A stretch of 64,000 bases of DNA from Vandiemenella viatica (GCA_031002005.1 JARYHS010013631.1:67577832-67641831); one strand, 5' to 3'. Counted from the first letter of the stretch, positions 44,749-55,503 are shown. Program-made: numbers and translations. Notes: generated from the sequence alone by a model not told the origin.

Positions 44749-47700
44749 TTATATGTCAATACCACCGTCTTTCAGGAATCTGTACAGCACCATGAAAACT
44801 CTGGCGTCGTCGGTCGTCAGTAGGTGTGACACTTTTGAGGGTGGAGAGTGACCTAACCTCACTAGTTCCTCTATCAGGTCTGTGATGCTATCCTGTCTGT
44901 TTTTGCAGCCGAAGAAGATGTGGTCCATGTCCCCTATGCTCGTATCGTCGCATCCACATAACGGACTTTGGGCAATGTTGATTCTGTTTAGGTGTGCCGG
45001 GAAACAACCGTGGTTGAACTTTAATCTAGCGATTGTTACAATAGCTTTCCTTGGTAGGTTGAGTTTGTGGTGCCAATGATGGTGAGGGATGACTGGGTGG
45101 ATTTTTCCATAGTGTTTCCCTTTGATCAATAGAGATTCTTCCCATTCTCTATTCCATGCGTCTCTGGTTTGTTTCTTCACAGTTGCCAGTAGGTCCCTCG
45201 CAGTTAGGAGGGGGTAGTCGCCACCTTCTTCGCAAGCTCGTTTCGCCAGTTGGTCCACCTGTTCGTTACCGTGCAGACCGATGTGGGCTTTCACCCACAC
45301 GAACACAAGTGTTTTGCCTTTCTGTTTCGCCCGGTATGCTGCTTCCAAGATGTTGCATAAGATGTTGTCTTTGTTGGTAGTCTGCGTGTGTCCTTGCAGG
45401 CTGGTCAGCGAAGAGAGGGAATCTGATATGATGACCGATGTTGTGTCCTCCAAATCCTCAGCATACTCAATTGCCTTTTGAATTGCCACCATTTCCGCAG
45501 TGAAGATGGTTGCTTCCTTGCGTAGTTTCAGCATACCGTATGACTTCCTCTTCAGATCCAAAAATGCACAACCAACTGATGAACCTGATTTTGACCCATC
45601 TGTGTAGATGTGGGAAGCATTTGGCCATTGCGCGAGAAATTCTGCCAGTCTAGCGGAGTTGTTCTGACTGGAGTCTTTCAGCTTGATGTCGGTTCTCACG
45701 TTGAGAGGTGTAATCGTTGCTTCGTATGGCACACAAAACTCTGGTAGGTGGGAGGTCGACATTATGTTGTTGCTGTACATGTTGATTTCATTTTCTGCTA
45801 TAATTAGCTCTGGAGTCCTTTTGCGTGGCCAGTTTCTTCTATTAGTGAGCTGACTTCCAAGTGCCTCAATCTTCTGGATGAGGGGATTGTTTGTAATCTT
45901 CATTTGCTTAAGTAGAAACTGTTTGCAGAGCTGCATTCGTCTTATATGAAGAGGTGGCTCTAGCGCTTCTACCAATAGCGCGTTGGTTGGGGTTGATGTC
46001 ATTGCACCTGTGCATATTCTTAGTGCTTTGTACTGCACTCTATCAAGGGTTTTTAGGGTGGTCTCTGCTGCTGATCCGTAGAAGATGCTTGCATAATCCA
46101 GGTGTGGTCTAATGAGCGATCGGTATAAGGTCATGGCAACTTTAGGGTCTGTACCCCACCAAGGTTTTGTGGTTGCCTTCAAGACGTTAAGTGCCGCCTC
46201 ACATTTGCTTGAGATGTCTTTGATTTGGGGTTTCCAGCTGAGTTTGTTATCTATTGTGACCCCTAGGTATTTGACGACTCGTCGATACGGGAAGCGGTAG
46301 GGTCCGAGCTGTATCTCGTCCATGTCAGGTATCCTGCGTCTGCTATAAATTGACACCGCTGATTTGGTTTGGGATATGTCCAAGCCATTGTTAACGAGCC
46401 ATTTTCGCAAAAGGTTGACAAAGTCTCCCAAGACCTTCTTGCAGTCAGCTAGCTCATTCATCATTACGTAGAAGCACAAGTCGTCTACATACTGGAGCAT
46501 CATTACCCTTCCTATTAGCAGTCTTCCAAGGTCGCTGGTATATATGTTGAACAGCAGTGGTGATAGCGTGGAGCCTTGAGGGAGACCGTGAGATGCAACT
46601 CGAGGGCCTACTGTTGTACCATTGATGTGAATTTCTAGCGCCCTATCTGCCTGCAATGACATGAGGTTAGTTACGAATCTGCTCGGTAGGCCTAAGTCCA
46701 ATAGTTTTCTAGAGAGTATCGATGGAGCCACATTATCATAGGCATGTGTTAAGTCCACGTACAAGGCCATGAGATACGCTTTACTGCGATAGCATTCATA
46801 AATGTCTGTCATTAGGTTAGCAACTACCTCTATAGTGCCTTTTCCCTTCCTGAAGCCTATTTGGTGTCTTGGTAGTTTACTTTTATTTTCTAGGTGCCAC
46901 TCCAGCCGGTGTTTGACCATTCGTTCTAGTGTTTTAAGAGCACGGGATAGAAGAGATATTGGCCTGTAGGACGAAGCAAGTGCGGGGTCTTTGCCCTGTT
47001 TCAGGATAGGTACTACTCTTACGCGCTTCATCTCTGGTACACTCACGCGTTTGCTCCACACAGCGTTAATCAATCTTAAGAATATATTCTTCCCTCGCCT
47101 TGGGAGGAATGAGATCATGCTGTAATGGATGTTGTCTGGGCCTGGGGCACTGTTGTTATTACGTTTAAGTGATGCTTCAAGTTCCTCTTCTGTAAAAGGC
47201 GCTAACAGAGGGTCATGTTGCCTCCCATCTTCTGTGATCTCCACCTTCTCCGAGGCTGTGGCTGGGGTAAGGTTGCCCAAGATGTCCTCCGCAACGTTTT
47301 TAGTTGGAGCCGTATTAAGTGTAGTTCCTGTCGAGTTCTGAAAGCCTTTTATTTTCTTCCATATATCTTTTACTGGAGCAGTTCTGTTGAGAGAGTTACA
47401 AAAGTCAGTCCAGCCCTGGCGTTTTTTCTTCTTTAGGACTCTTTTGGTCCTTGCTACTGTTCTCTGAAGATACAGGTAGTTTTCTTCTGTCGCCAAGACT
47501 TTGTATTTTCGAAGGGCCATCTGTCTTTCTTTTATTGCTAGTTGACACTCTTTATCCCACCAAGGAGGTGATTTCTTATGGCAGGTGCGTGGTTTAATCT
47601 CGGGGATAGCTTTTATTGCCGCCTTTTCAATGACTGTCATAAGGCCTTGGTAGTCAGCTACTACGTCGTCCGAGAGTTCGAAGCTCTCAAGGTTTCTTGT

Positions 47701-48451
47701 GACTTCCTTCTCATACTGCGACCAGTCCGCGTTAGTTATCTTCCAGCGGTATGGCGATCGTGTCGGTGTTATTCTTTGTCTAGTCACAGGGAAGGTGATC
47801 ATTATTGGTAAGTGATCTGATCCGGATGGGTCTTGGATGACCTGCCATGTGGCTGCCAGAGAAATGGCTGGTGATGCTAGCGTTATGTCCACTGCTGATT
47901 TTTGGTGTGCTGGCCCAACTATCCTTGTTTCAGTGCCATCATTTAAAATTATTATATCTGTGTCGTCCAACGCATCTAGCAACAGTCTTCCGGCGCGGTC
48001 TGTTCTTCCACATCCCCATGTGCTATGGTGTGCGTTTAGGTCAGCCATTATCAGGGCAGGTTGCATGACATACTTCAGGATATTTGAAAATGCTTGTTTA
48101 TCGAACTGAGTGTTTGGAGGCCGGTAGAGAGCCATGACCGATGTTTCTCGTCCCCATAATTTTGAGACGTATCGCGCAAGCCTCGATATTCGGAGCAGTG
48201 CTCCGGATTTTTATTTCAGAAAATTGTATGTTCTTCTTTATTAGTAGAGCCGCTCCCCCGTAGCCGCCTGGACGGTCGGCACGCACTATTCTGTAGCCCG
48301 CGCACTTAAATTCCTCTTCGGGTTTCAGCCAAGTTTCTAATATGGCGGCTATGCTAATGTTATTTGATTTCAGCAAGTGTTCTAAGGATTCCTTGTTTGA
48401 GCGGATAGACCTGCAGTTCCACTGTAAGATATTGGGGCCGTGGTTACCCAT
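44749..48451 (-). pseudogene. I-type ORF2: endonuclease, reverse transcriptase, RNase H; one frameshift
   Basis: Starts at ATG 48451 (MGNHGPNILQWNCRSIRSN), overlapping the ORF1 end. An AP-type endonuclease (about residues 1-215) shows LQWNCRSIRSN, LETWLKPEEEF, ALYRPPN, MADLNAHHSTWG and SDHLPIMI. The RT (about 480-740) shows SSYRPISLLS, HQIGFRKGKGT, ALYVDLTHAYDNV, GLPQGSTLSPLLFNIY and the catalytic box LQYVDDLCFYV, then YLGVTIDNKLSW. RNase H (about 945-1070) shows IYTDGSKSGSSVG, TAEMVAIQKAIEYA, ISDSLSSL and HIGLHGNEQVDQLAK, so the D-E-D-D set is present. A CGC..H..GC cluster lies near the C-terminus. One extra base in the G4 run at 48152-48155 shifts the frame after residue ~100. Without it the frame would be 1233 codons. 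It may be a real mutation or a homopolymer error. Confidence 0.92.
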
Positions 48452-50261
48452 CAGTACAGTTATAACGAGATGCGATATTGTCGTTGTTTGCCATGATTGG
48501 TTGTGTATTCCACATAAGATCTGTTCCATTGTCTCGTGCGTTTGTCTCTGCTTCTTCCTGTGGACCGTCCGAGTTTAGGAATGCGGCTATGTGTTCCCTC
48601 AAGTTGTGTGGGAGGTTTCCTGTGTTGGCCATACTGAAAAGTGAGGTCACAAGTCTACATACTCTATCAATTGCTTCCTCGTTCGCTACTGTATTACTAG
48701 CACCGTGTGGGTTATTCTGTATGGGAAGTCCACTGGCCTGTGCATATGCGTCGTAATACAACTCCGCGGGGGGCAGGTTGGTTCTTCTTCGGGGCTGGAG
48801 GTTTTCTGCGTCATGTGTTGCCTGTTTCCTGTCTATTCTGTCTTGTTGCCGACGCCCATGAGGAATGGCGGGTTGTTCTGTACGGTTGTATACAGACTGT
48901 GGGTGTCGTGGTTTTATGGTGTAGTGATTTCTCGTGGCCCTGGCTTGTGGTATGAGTGGAGTAGTACCGGCTATTTGGGCAACTGGCGACGGTGTGGAGT
49001 ATTCCACATTATTACGTAGCGGCAAGGGGGGGTATTCCTTGTTGCTTCTGGGTGGGGGTGGTGGAGCTGTGCGTTTTGCATAAGTTGACGTATTTTCTAA
49101 GGTCAGAGCCTGTTCCAGAGTCATGTTATGGAGGATGATGTTCTCCTTAATCCTCTTTTGTTTTTTGAATTCTGGGCAATTGAAATTAGTGGCCAAGTGG
49201 TTGCCTTCACAATAGATACAGATGACTGGGCCCTGAAAGTCGCAGCTAGTTGTAACGTGTTTACCCATGCACTTGGCACAGCGGGATGTGCTGCGGCACT
49301 GCTTGCTCAGGTGTCCAAAACGTAAACAGTTAAAACATTGAGTTACACGGGGTATATATGGCTCTACACTACATCTTGTGCAAAAGATGCTAATATATTC
49401 AGGTAGTCGCTGTCCTCCAAACGTTAGGCGGACCGATTGAGTCGGAACGTATTCAACCCCTCCGTCTTTTACAACTTTCCTCATTATACGTCGCACTTCC
49501 AAAACTTCTATAGCGGATTCCACTTCCTGCAAGATTTCTGAGTCAGTAAGCCCTGGGTCCACATTCCTAACCACGCCCTCCTTAACAGTAAAGAAACGAG
49601 GGATATAATATTGTATATGCTTTGGCTGGTTGTTGGAATTCGCCAAAAGGTTTGCCCACTTAGCAGATTTAAGCTCAATTTGAACTTTGTTTCTCCCTTT
49701 GTTTCTTATGTCTAAGATAAAGTTTCTTATGCCGGGCACAGCGTCACGTATTAATTTCCCTACCGCCATTGGGTGCAGACGGCCTAGGTTTGTTTTGTGC
49801 TGCTCCACATAACTTGCTTCATATTCTGCATGTACAACAAATGGACCGCAATCTGTTTCTTTATAGAAATGGGGCTGCCTCAGCACTGCGTTAGGATCAC
49901 TGGCTTGCAAAGCGTCTTCACTTACCAGTCCAGCTGAGTGTGCGGGGATTGTTGACTGTATGCTGTAGGCTGGAGTTGACAGCGACGTGCTTGGAGGAGC
50001 TGTTGGCGGCGTGCTTGCTGCAGCTGGCAGCAGCATGTTGACTTCCTCTCCCAGTGCTGTTACGTTGTTCTCCTCTCGGCGTGGTCTTTTCTTGGACTGC
50101 TTTTGGAGTATAGGGGCACCGTCGGCGTAGTCCATTGCTAATGTTTCCAGCGCCTCGCCCACTACGGAACTGGTGCACGTGTTACCCGACGGCGCACTGT
50201 CAGTATGTGGCTGTATGCCACCTTCACCATACTCGCCACCCTCCATGGTGGCGAGGTACAC
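48444..50261 (-). CDS. I-type ORF1 (Gag-like nucleic-acid-binding protein)
   Basis: An intact 605-aa frame. The first ~130 residues are low-complexity, rich in Ser, Thr, Ala and Pro, with a basic patch KKRPRRE that could act as a nuclear-localisation signal. A folded region (about 140-295) resembles the RRM-like domain of Jockey/I Gag proteins. Three zinc knuckles follow at about 305-365: CFNCLRFGHLSKQC (CX2CX4HX4C), CAKCMGKHVTTSC and CIYCEGNHLATNFNC. The C-terminal part is Pro-, Asn- and Gln-rich. Such proteins bind the element RNA and form the ribonucleoprotein particle. I took the first ATG (50261), about 175 bp from the element's 5' end; a second Met is at residue 6. No stop or frameshift. 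Confidence 0.9.
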   Translation of the reverse strand: MYLATMEGGEYGEGGIQPHTDSAPSGNTCTSSVVGEALETLAMDYADGAPILQKQSKKRPRREENNVTALGEEVNMLLPAAASTPPTAPPSTSLSTPAYSIQSTIPAHSAGLVSEDALQASDPNAVLRQPHFYKETDCGPFVVHAEYEASYVEQHKTNLGRLHPMAVGKLIRDAVPGIRNFILDIRNKGRNKVQIELKSAKWANLLANSNNQPKHIQYYIPRFFTVKEGVVRNVDPGLTDSEILQEVESAIEVLEVRRIMRKVVKDGGVEYVPTQSVRLTFGGQRLPEYISIFCTRCSVEPYIPRVTQCFNCLRFGHLSKQCRSTSRCAKCMGKHVTTSCDFQGPVICIYCEGNHLATNFNCPEFKKQKRIKENIILHNMTLEQALTLENTSTYAKRTAPPPPPRSNKEYPPLPLRNNVEYSTPSPVAQIAGTTPLIPQARATRNHYTIKPRHPQSVYNRTEQPAIPHGRRQQDRIDRKQATHDAENLQPRRRTNLPPAELYYDAYAQASGLPIQNNPHGASNTVANEEAIDRVCRLVTSLFSMANTGNLPHNLREHIAAFLNSDGPQEEAETNARDNGTDLMWNTQPIMANNDNIASRYNCTDG

Positions 50262-50435
50262 ACACTCTCCTAAACAAAACTTTTTAGTTGGTTTATTGAC
50301 TGCTATTCACTGTATAATAGTATACACAACTAGTGCTTGCACTGTCCTAGTTCACGCGTTATTCGTCACAAGGAAAACTCGGAGTGTAGCTCTCTAAGCG
50401 CCGATGTTACCTCTACGGCGATCAGGAAGCGACTG
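50262..50435 (-). promoter_or_regulatory. 5' UTR with internal promoter of the I-type element
   Basis: 174 bp from the CAGTCG start to the ORF1 ATG. In this family transcription starts at the first base from a promoter lying downstream of it. A CGTAGAGG and GGCGC stretch lies 20-45 bp in, where downstream elements are expected. Activity is inferred from the family. Confidence 0.55.
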
Positions 50436-50449
50436 AAATGAGAAAAGTT
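50436..50449. repeat. Target-site duplication, right copy
   Basis: AAATGAGAAAAGTT, identical to the left copy. Confidence 0.92.
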
Positions 50450-50689
50450 AGGGACAGAAAACGTCCACTTACATCTTTAAATATTTCCCTCTGTTAAAGG
50501 AGATAGGATTAAACTCTTTAGTGTAAATCAGTTGCCACACAAAATTCAATTTTTTTTATTCGTACGTGGACCACACATGCGGCAAATATAATTGATATAA
50601 AAAAATTGACAGTAAAAATCGAGGTTTTCAATCTATATGCATGATTTCATATAATCACAAGGGTAGTTAAAATACAAACAAGGCTTTAT

Positions 50690-51330
50690 ACAATAGCAAA
50701 TGAAACAAGTACATAATATTTCTGAACATAATTTCCTGCTTTGGAAATACACTTTTCCCATCGTACCGTAATCTTTTCGTTACTATCATCGTAATAGGAA
50801 AACGACTGTGTCAGCAGCCAATATCGCAATAAGCCCTTGACAGCATTGTCGTCATCAAATCGTCGGAAAGTGCTTCTTTCAATGGCCCAAAGAGATGAAA
50901 GTCACAGGGTGTTAGTTCAGGACTTTAGGGATGATGATCAAGTTATTTCCAATTGATTTTTACCCGTTTTGCGCTAGTGAAAGCGGCAGCAAAGGATCGA
51001 CCTTTGTCATGGAGAAGGATCACGTCCTTATCGGCTGGTCACGTCTTTTTCGGCGATAAGTTTGACAAAAATTTTGCAATAGTATTCCGCTTTGTACGTG
51101 CACGTCCACACAAAAAACCAAAATCCAAAAAAGTTTGAACTGTTCCACTCTGTACTGCTGGTATGTGGTCGACGATTACTGCTCTCATTTATGACTGCTT
51201 GAAGAACTTTCAAGAATTCACTATGTCCGGTAAACACATGATACCTTGACACTGTGCGATCCCCGAACTGTGCTTTCAGTCTCCGCAGAATTCGGCTGGT
51301 TTCACGTCTTACGAGTGAGAAATTTAATAA
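50690..51330 (-). pseudogene. Mariner-type transposase fossil
   Basis: Minus-strand translation in shifting frames gives a helix-turn-helix region (RILRRLKAQFGDRTVSRYHV, then FLKVLQAVINESSNRRPHTS), then, after an apparent central deletion, a catalytic part (LIAEKDVTSR-like frame, FSMTKVDPLLPL) and SPELTPCDFHLFGPLKEAL, the 'YSPDLAPCDYHLF' block that holds the last catalytic Asp of mariner (DD34D). The expected HDNA block is reduced to SMTKVDP. There are many stops and frameshifts. I could not find terminal inverted repeats, so boundaries are approximate. Confidence 0.75.
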
Positions 51331-51484
51331 TTACAGGCTACGCAATCGAGGAGTGCACATATTGTTACGACAGTGTTAGCTGCAGTGACTGCACGTCGCA
51401 AGGCCAACAGTCGGTCTCCCTACTCCTAAGGGATGGTCTACAAACTACGAAGCTCCATTTTGGCCTCCCTTAAAGTCCTCCTCC

Positions 51485-52160
51485 AGCCACGTATTTTATG
51501 GATGTTCCATCATAACCCCACACAACACGTCTAGAAGCCCACAAACACTCGAACCATTGTTGTGTACTCAACTATCTTACTCATTTGTATTGGCAGTAAG
51601 TAGAAGCGCCAATTTTTTTTTTCTCCTTAAGTCGTGTCAACCTTCTTTCTTGTTGATTTGCTAGAGCTAACAAAGTTTCAGTCAGTTTCCTCTCGACGAC
51701 CGGTGTCAAAGTGAACGGTGTTTCTCTGTACAAACTGATTACTGCATTATATGCACACTACAGCTTCAGAAGCAAGCCGTCTACAACAAAGACGAAAATA
51801 TGTCTTTCGACGAAATAAATTTATATATGGGCGCAGACGTTCGGAAAATAAGGTAAGTGGCACTCGCGGATATATTGGATCAGTGTGGAAAACGTTCCAC
51901 ATCTCAAACAGAGCACACGGATATTCTCAAGAGACGGCTGCTTGGAGAGGTTAGTAGTATAGAAAGAATTGAAACAACGAGGGCATGAACTTACCTCCAG
52001 AAATGGAATATCCAATATACAGATATCTCACAAAGTCGTCTCTCTCTAGGAAATTGCAAGAATTACGAAAATTGCACATCCAGAAAGAATTGTGCCTGTT
52101 TAGAGTTATTTTTATATCAAACGCTACTGATATGACAGTACATATCATCATCATCATTGT
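51485..52160. other. Unassigned stretch
   Basis: No gene or named repeat. A CATCATCATCATTG run directly precedes the next SINE. Confidence 0.4.
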
Positions 52161-52162
52161 TT

Positions 52163-52378
52163 TGCGTGGCGGGTGAGCGGTTAACGCGGGTTCGAATCCC
52201 CGTCCGGGCATCCAGATTAGGATTTTCTATGGTTTCCAAATCACTCCAGGCGAATGCCGGGATGATTCCTTCAAAAGGCCATGGCTGAATTCATTCCAGT
52301 ACCTTGGCCCCAATCCCATCCCGCCTCTAATGACCTCGACGTCGACGAGGCGTAAAGCCATAAGTAAAAAAAAAACAA
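52163..52378 (+). mobile_element. tRNA-derived SINE, family A, head-deleted but otherwise near consensus
   Basis: The head has lost about 30 bp between GCGGTTAACG and the B box CGGGTTCGAATCCCCG. Body and tail are close to consensus: CGCCTCTAATGACCTCGACG, then TCGACGAGGCGTAAAGCCAT. An A-rich tract follows (52365-52387). Good tail sequence and tract suggest a fairly young copy. Confidence 0.88.
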
Positions 52379-52609
52379 AAAAAAAAACACCTATTTGTGG
52401 TCATAGATCTCACCTGTTCCATGTCTGCGATTACTCCAAGCTTTTTCCTACAACTCTTGTCTTCAAACAACTCTCTTAGCGTCTGCGTCTTTCCTCATTT
52501 GGCCCATCCATCTTGCCCGAAGTCTTCCAATTGGTCTCCTTCCCTTCCCGTTGTTCAGGAGTAGTAAATGTATATAATCAAAAACAAAACTTTGTATTGT
52601 ATGCTGTAG

Positions 52610-52830
52610 ATGAAGGATATTACTTGAGCTTTGCATTCTGGAGGAATGGGTTTCAAATACCTATCTGCTCATCCAAATTTAGATTTTCCATTGTTTACTA
52701 AAATCACTCCAGAGGAACGCTTCTTCAAAAAGACTCTCGACATATTTACTTCGCACTCCTGCTCCCAGTCCTTTCTCTTCAGTAATCACATTGATGTCAA
52801 CGAAGCGTAAAGCCCTAAGCAATAAAACAC
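52610..52830 (+). mobile_element. tRNA-derived SINE, family A, old copy
   Basis: The B box has decayed (GGTTTCAAATACC). The body (TTTTCCATTGTTTACTAAAA, CACTCCAGAGGAACGC) and tail (GTCAACGAAGCGTAAAGCCC) are recognisable. Confidence 0.75.
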
Positions 52831-52834
52831 TTCT

Positions 52835-53268
52835 TTAAGATTAAAGGTTAAGGATAGTTTTAATATTTTTATGCCCCCAAAACTGTTTTTCTTTTCCATT
52901 TGTTCATATTTTAAAGGCAAGACAATGGACTTATGATTTCTGAAGAATTAAACACTCGAGATACTAATTTCTCTATTGAATACTGCATCCAGTGTAGTCC
53001 CTGATCTTGTTGTAGCTTCTTTAAATCGCACAACTCAAACAGCTGATACGTGCCAACAGCGCTCGTTCCAGATAGTCTCACATTTAAACGCGGTTAGACC
53101 CTTATATAGTCGTGGATTTGACACAAGACTGGTTTTAGTAACTTTTCCTTTTCCTTTACCGCCGGAGACAATTTTCTTCTTTGTTGCTTGATTATATGGG
53201 GTACACTGCATTATGTGTCTAATAGCCGTGATGTTCCTCTTCATTGTGAAACATCTTTGATCAATTTA
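52835..53268. other. Unassigned stretch
   Basis: Nothing recognisable. Confidence 0.4.
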
Positions 53269-53269
53269 T

Positions 53270-53640
53270 GTATTATGTCTTAAAGGTTTTTCTTTGAGAC
53301 GAGCCTTCTTTCTCCCTCCAACCCTTAACCAAAATCGATAAATGACGATAAGGTTCTCAGCTTTAGTAACATCATTATACGTATAAGAAAGGGATTTTTC
53401 AAAAATTCATGCCATAAATAGCAAAATTATGAACAACCAAGGTCACGGGTATGCGATAGTTCAGAGTCTAGCTGCTATGCTTCGCTGGCGTCGATAGGGA
53501 TTGATCGCATTACCACTAGATAGCAGCACAACATATCGCAGAAGTATCGATAAACTGTGTGTGTTCTACAGTAAGGAGCTTTTCGAATATTTCTGTTTAT
53601 GTTATGGAAACATTTCATCATTTTTAATTGTTTCGTAAGT
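53270..53640 (+). repeat. Copy of the satellite-plus-minisatellite unit seen at 38.2-39.4 kb
   Basis: AACCAAAATCGATAAATGA (about 53328), AAGGTCACGGGTATGCGATA (53439) and GATCGCATTACCACTAGATA (53504) occur in the same order as in the larger locus. One satellite monomer and one minisatellite unit are present, so the two repeats belong to one transposed or dispersed unit. Confidence 0.7.
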
Positions 53641-53734
53641 CGTTGTGTTTTGCTATGTATCTATTTTAGTTGACGAATTATTATTATTACTGTTGTATGC
53701 CAAATACAACAAAATACATGTTAATCAGATAACT

Positions 53735-54485
53735 ATATCTATGGATTCAAGCCATCTTCTGGCAGCTGGTCCAGCTTGGTGCAGTGTGAGCAAGCCTCCT
53801 GATAGTCTTCTTACTGGACAGTCCATCACAATATGGTCAGTGGTTTGGATATCACCTGAGTCACACATCTTATCTTTACGGAGATCCCACTTACGTGCGG
53901 TTGTATTGACCTGTGCGAAACCTTTTCAGTTGACGCCAAAGACGCCTAGGCAAGTCAAACCCTGCAACACAGGTAGTCGCATCTTTTACAAGCCCACAAT
54001 TGTGTGGGCTGTTGGCTTCCCACTCCTTTTTACACTCTTCATACAAGTTGAAGTTTTAATTTCTGAGCTTCGCTCGCTTTTCGTCAACATTTACCGCAGA
54101 TAAAATGAAGACCCGTGTGATCCTTGTAAAGAAACTAGCTGGTGCGTTATGGAGTGAATATTTCCCAGTTCTTCGAGGAGCAGTCCTTGGTTTGGCATTC
54201 TCCACAACACAATACTGTTGCTCTACATGTCTTGGTAGTGCTCATACTGCCAAAGTTGACATCCTGCCATGAGAACAGTGAGTGGTGTCATTAGGTCTAC
54301 CCCAGTATCCTGGCTGCCTTTACTTTCCAACATTCCTCCACTACATATGAGGATACAATCGATATTGCTTAGAGAATTGGAAGGAGTGGAGGAAAACATT
54401 AAACCTCAGCATAGTAACCTTCTTCACCAGCCTCGCACACGACTAAAATCGAGGAAACCTGCCTAGTGGAAGCAGCCAAGCTCAG
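53735..54485 (-). pseudogene. LINE C-terminal region with internal (5') inversion
   Basis: The minus strand from about 54120 to 53740 encodes the protein's end: CVAGFDLPRRLWRQLKRFRT, CDSGDIQTTDHIVMDCPVRR and LLTLHQAGPAARRWLESIDI. This is the 'GF.LPR..W..LNR.RTG' and zinc-like 'CDCG..T..H...CP' tail of an insect LINE. Directly next to it, 54115-54480 encodes on the plus strand the preceding part of the same kind of protein: KKLAGALWSEYFPVLRGAVL, MRTVSGVIRSTPVSWLPLLS and RTRLKSRKPA. Two protein-contiguous segments in opposite orientation are the signature of twin priming. Stops and shifts are present in both. Confidence 0.7.
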
Positions 54486-54672
54486 TTGACAAATAAACAA
54501 TTGCTACAGATTTGCCGGACCTTTTTTCATCCAACTATAAACCGCAAACCACGCTATTCTTCATATATCATTCGCGAGACAAGCCATCTAGTCTGCATTT
54601 AAATCCGACGGTATTCGTTACAGAACCGCCGTGGTTAAAACAACTAATTAATATCAATATACTAGTTGACCC

Positions 54673-54690
54673 GGTGAACTTCGTATCACC
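54673..54690 (-). terminator. Helitron 3' terminal hairpin
   Basis: A 5-bp perfect stem GGTGA/TCACC with 8-nt loop, 11 nt from the element's 3' end. In Helitrons such a hairpin helps define the 3' end during rolling-circle replication. Confidence 0.75.
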
Positions 54691-54933
54691 TACATCATAT
54701 ATGTATAACGTATTGAGATGGCAACACCTGACATTACCGATCAAAAACTCTTTATTGTCACGACTGTACAATAGTGTCTCTTTTGTGCACGTCACGGTTT
54801 ATGCAGTTGTTCTACTACAGACACTTATGTCAACAAATAAGGTGCCTACAATTTTTTTTCGGTCTGTTATATGATATGCACTGCCCGTTTTGCAAAAAGT
54901 GGATCGAGCGGCATGACAACCGAAGTTTATGTC

Positions 54934-55503
54934 CTAGTTGTTATAACATTTTGTGGCGCCAAATGACGTCATTTGAAAGCAATTGTTATATTTTTGGATG
55001 TTGGCCAAGAAGTGTTTAGAGTCATTTACCATACCAGAAACTAATGAGCGTAATGGATCTGGTGGTGGGACCAATTGTGGCAGTTTTACTTTACCACCAG
55101 CACAACATAATCCAATAGATTCACCGCTGTATTTTAACGCTTTACAATATTGATAAATGGTTGTCATTTCCCCAATTGTTACGGATTTGTCGGCACAATA
55201 ATCTATTTCCGGGTCGTAGTGAAATGCTATTCGTTCCAGGTTTACAGGAGCACTGCGTCTGCAGAATCGCTTTATTTCATTGTGTCGTGCTCGCTGTTGT
55301 TGTGTTTGGTGTGCCCGAACTCCTTCCATTCTAAGCCTATCTACTTCATTATTATTCACTGTGGAACGCAATTTTGCCATACCAATACGAATGTTATCAT
55401 TATCTGTCTCTTGCTGGTCATCAGTGCGATTTGCACGTGAGGTAGCTCGACACACATTTGATTGACTTCGACGACCTAAGTCAGGTCATCTTCTCCTTGG
55501 CAT
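54934..55503 (-). pseudogene. Helitron Rep/helicase N-terminal fragment
   Basis: From ATG 55503 the frame reads MPRRR*PDLGRRSQSN, with one CGA-to-TGA-type stop, then continues as a 173-aa frame. Features: a basic, Gln/Arg-rich N-terminus, then IYQYCKALKYSGESIGLCCA with the paired C-x2-C...CC zinc-like cluster, then GGKVKLPQLVPPPDPLRSLV, then DSKHFLANIQKYNNCFQMTS and FGA. This order (CxxC.ALK...G.CC..GKV.LP.L..PP.PL..L, HFL.NIRKYN..FQMTSFGA) is the conserved N-terminal part of animal Helitron proteins. Homology stops directly after FGA; the Rep catalytic and helicase domains (normally a protein above 1300 aa) are missing by internal deletion. Confidence 0.82.
54958..54973. other. 16-bp palindrome inside the Helitron Rep coding sequence
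   Basis: CAAATGACGTCATTTG is a perfect palindrome formed by the codons for the conserved QMTSF and contains the CRE octamer TGACGTCA. It lies at the edge of the internal deletion. Confidence 0.6.

Larger units (their letters stand above)
43898..50435 (-). mobile_element. Full-length I-type non-LTR retrotransposon
   Basis: On the minus strand the element starts CAGTCGCTTCCTGATCGCCG at 50435, resembling the CAGT start of I and Jockey elements, whose internal promoters begin at +1. It carries a short 5' UTR of about 170 bp, ORF1, ORF2, a 3' UTR of about 850 bp and an A-rich tail (ATAATA then poly-A) at 43898-43912. It is flanked by a perfect 14-bp duplication. Endonuclease plus RT plus RNase H, together with three zinc knuckles in ORF1, point to the I group; clade within it is not resolved. 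Length is 6538 bp. Perfect TSDs and one disabling indel mean a recent insertion. Confidence 0.93.

Noticed and set aside
44882..48109. Plus-strand frames of 60-90 aa across 44.9-48.1 kb
   Set aside because: They are antisense shadows of the I-type ORF2 and show no domain of their own.
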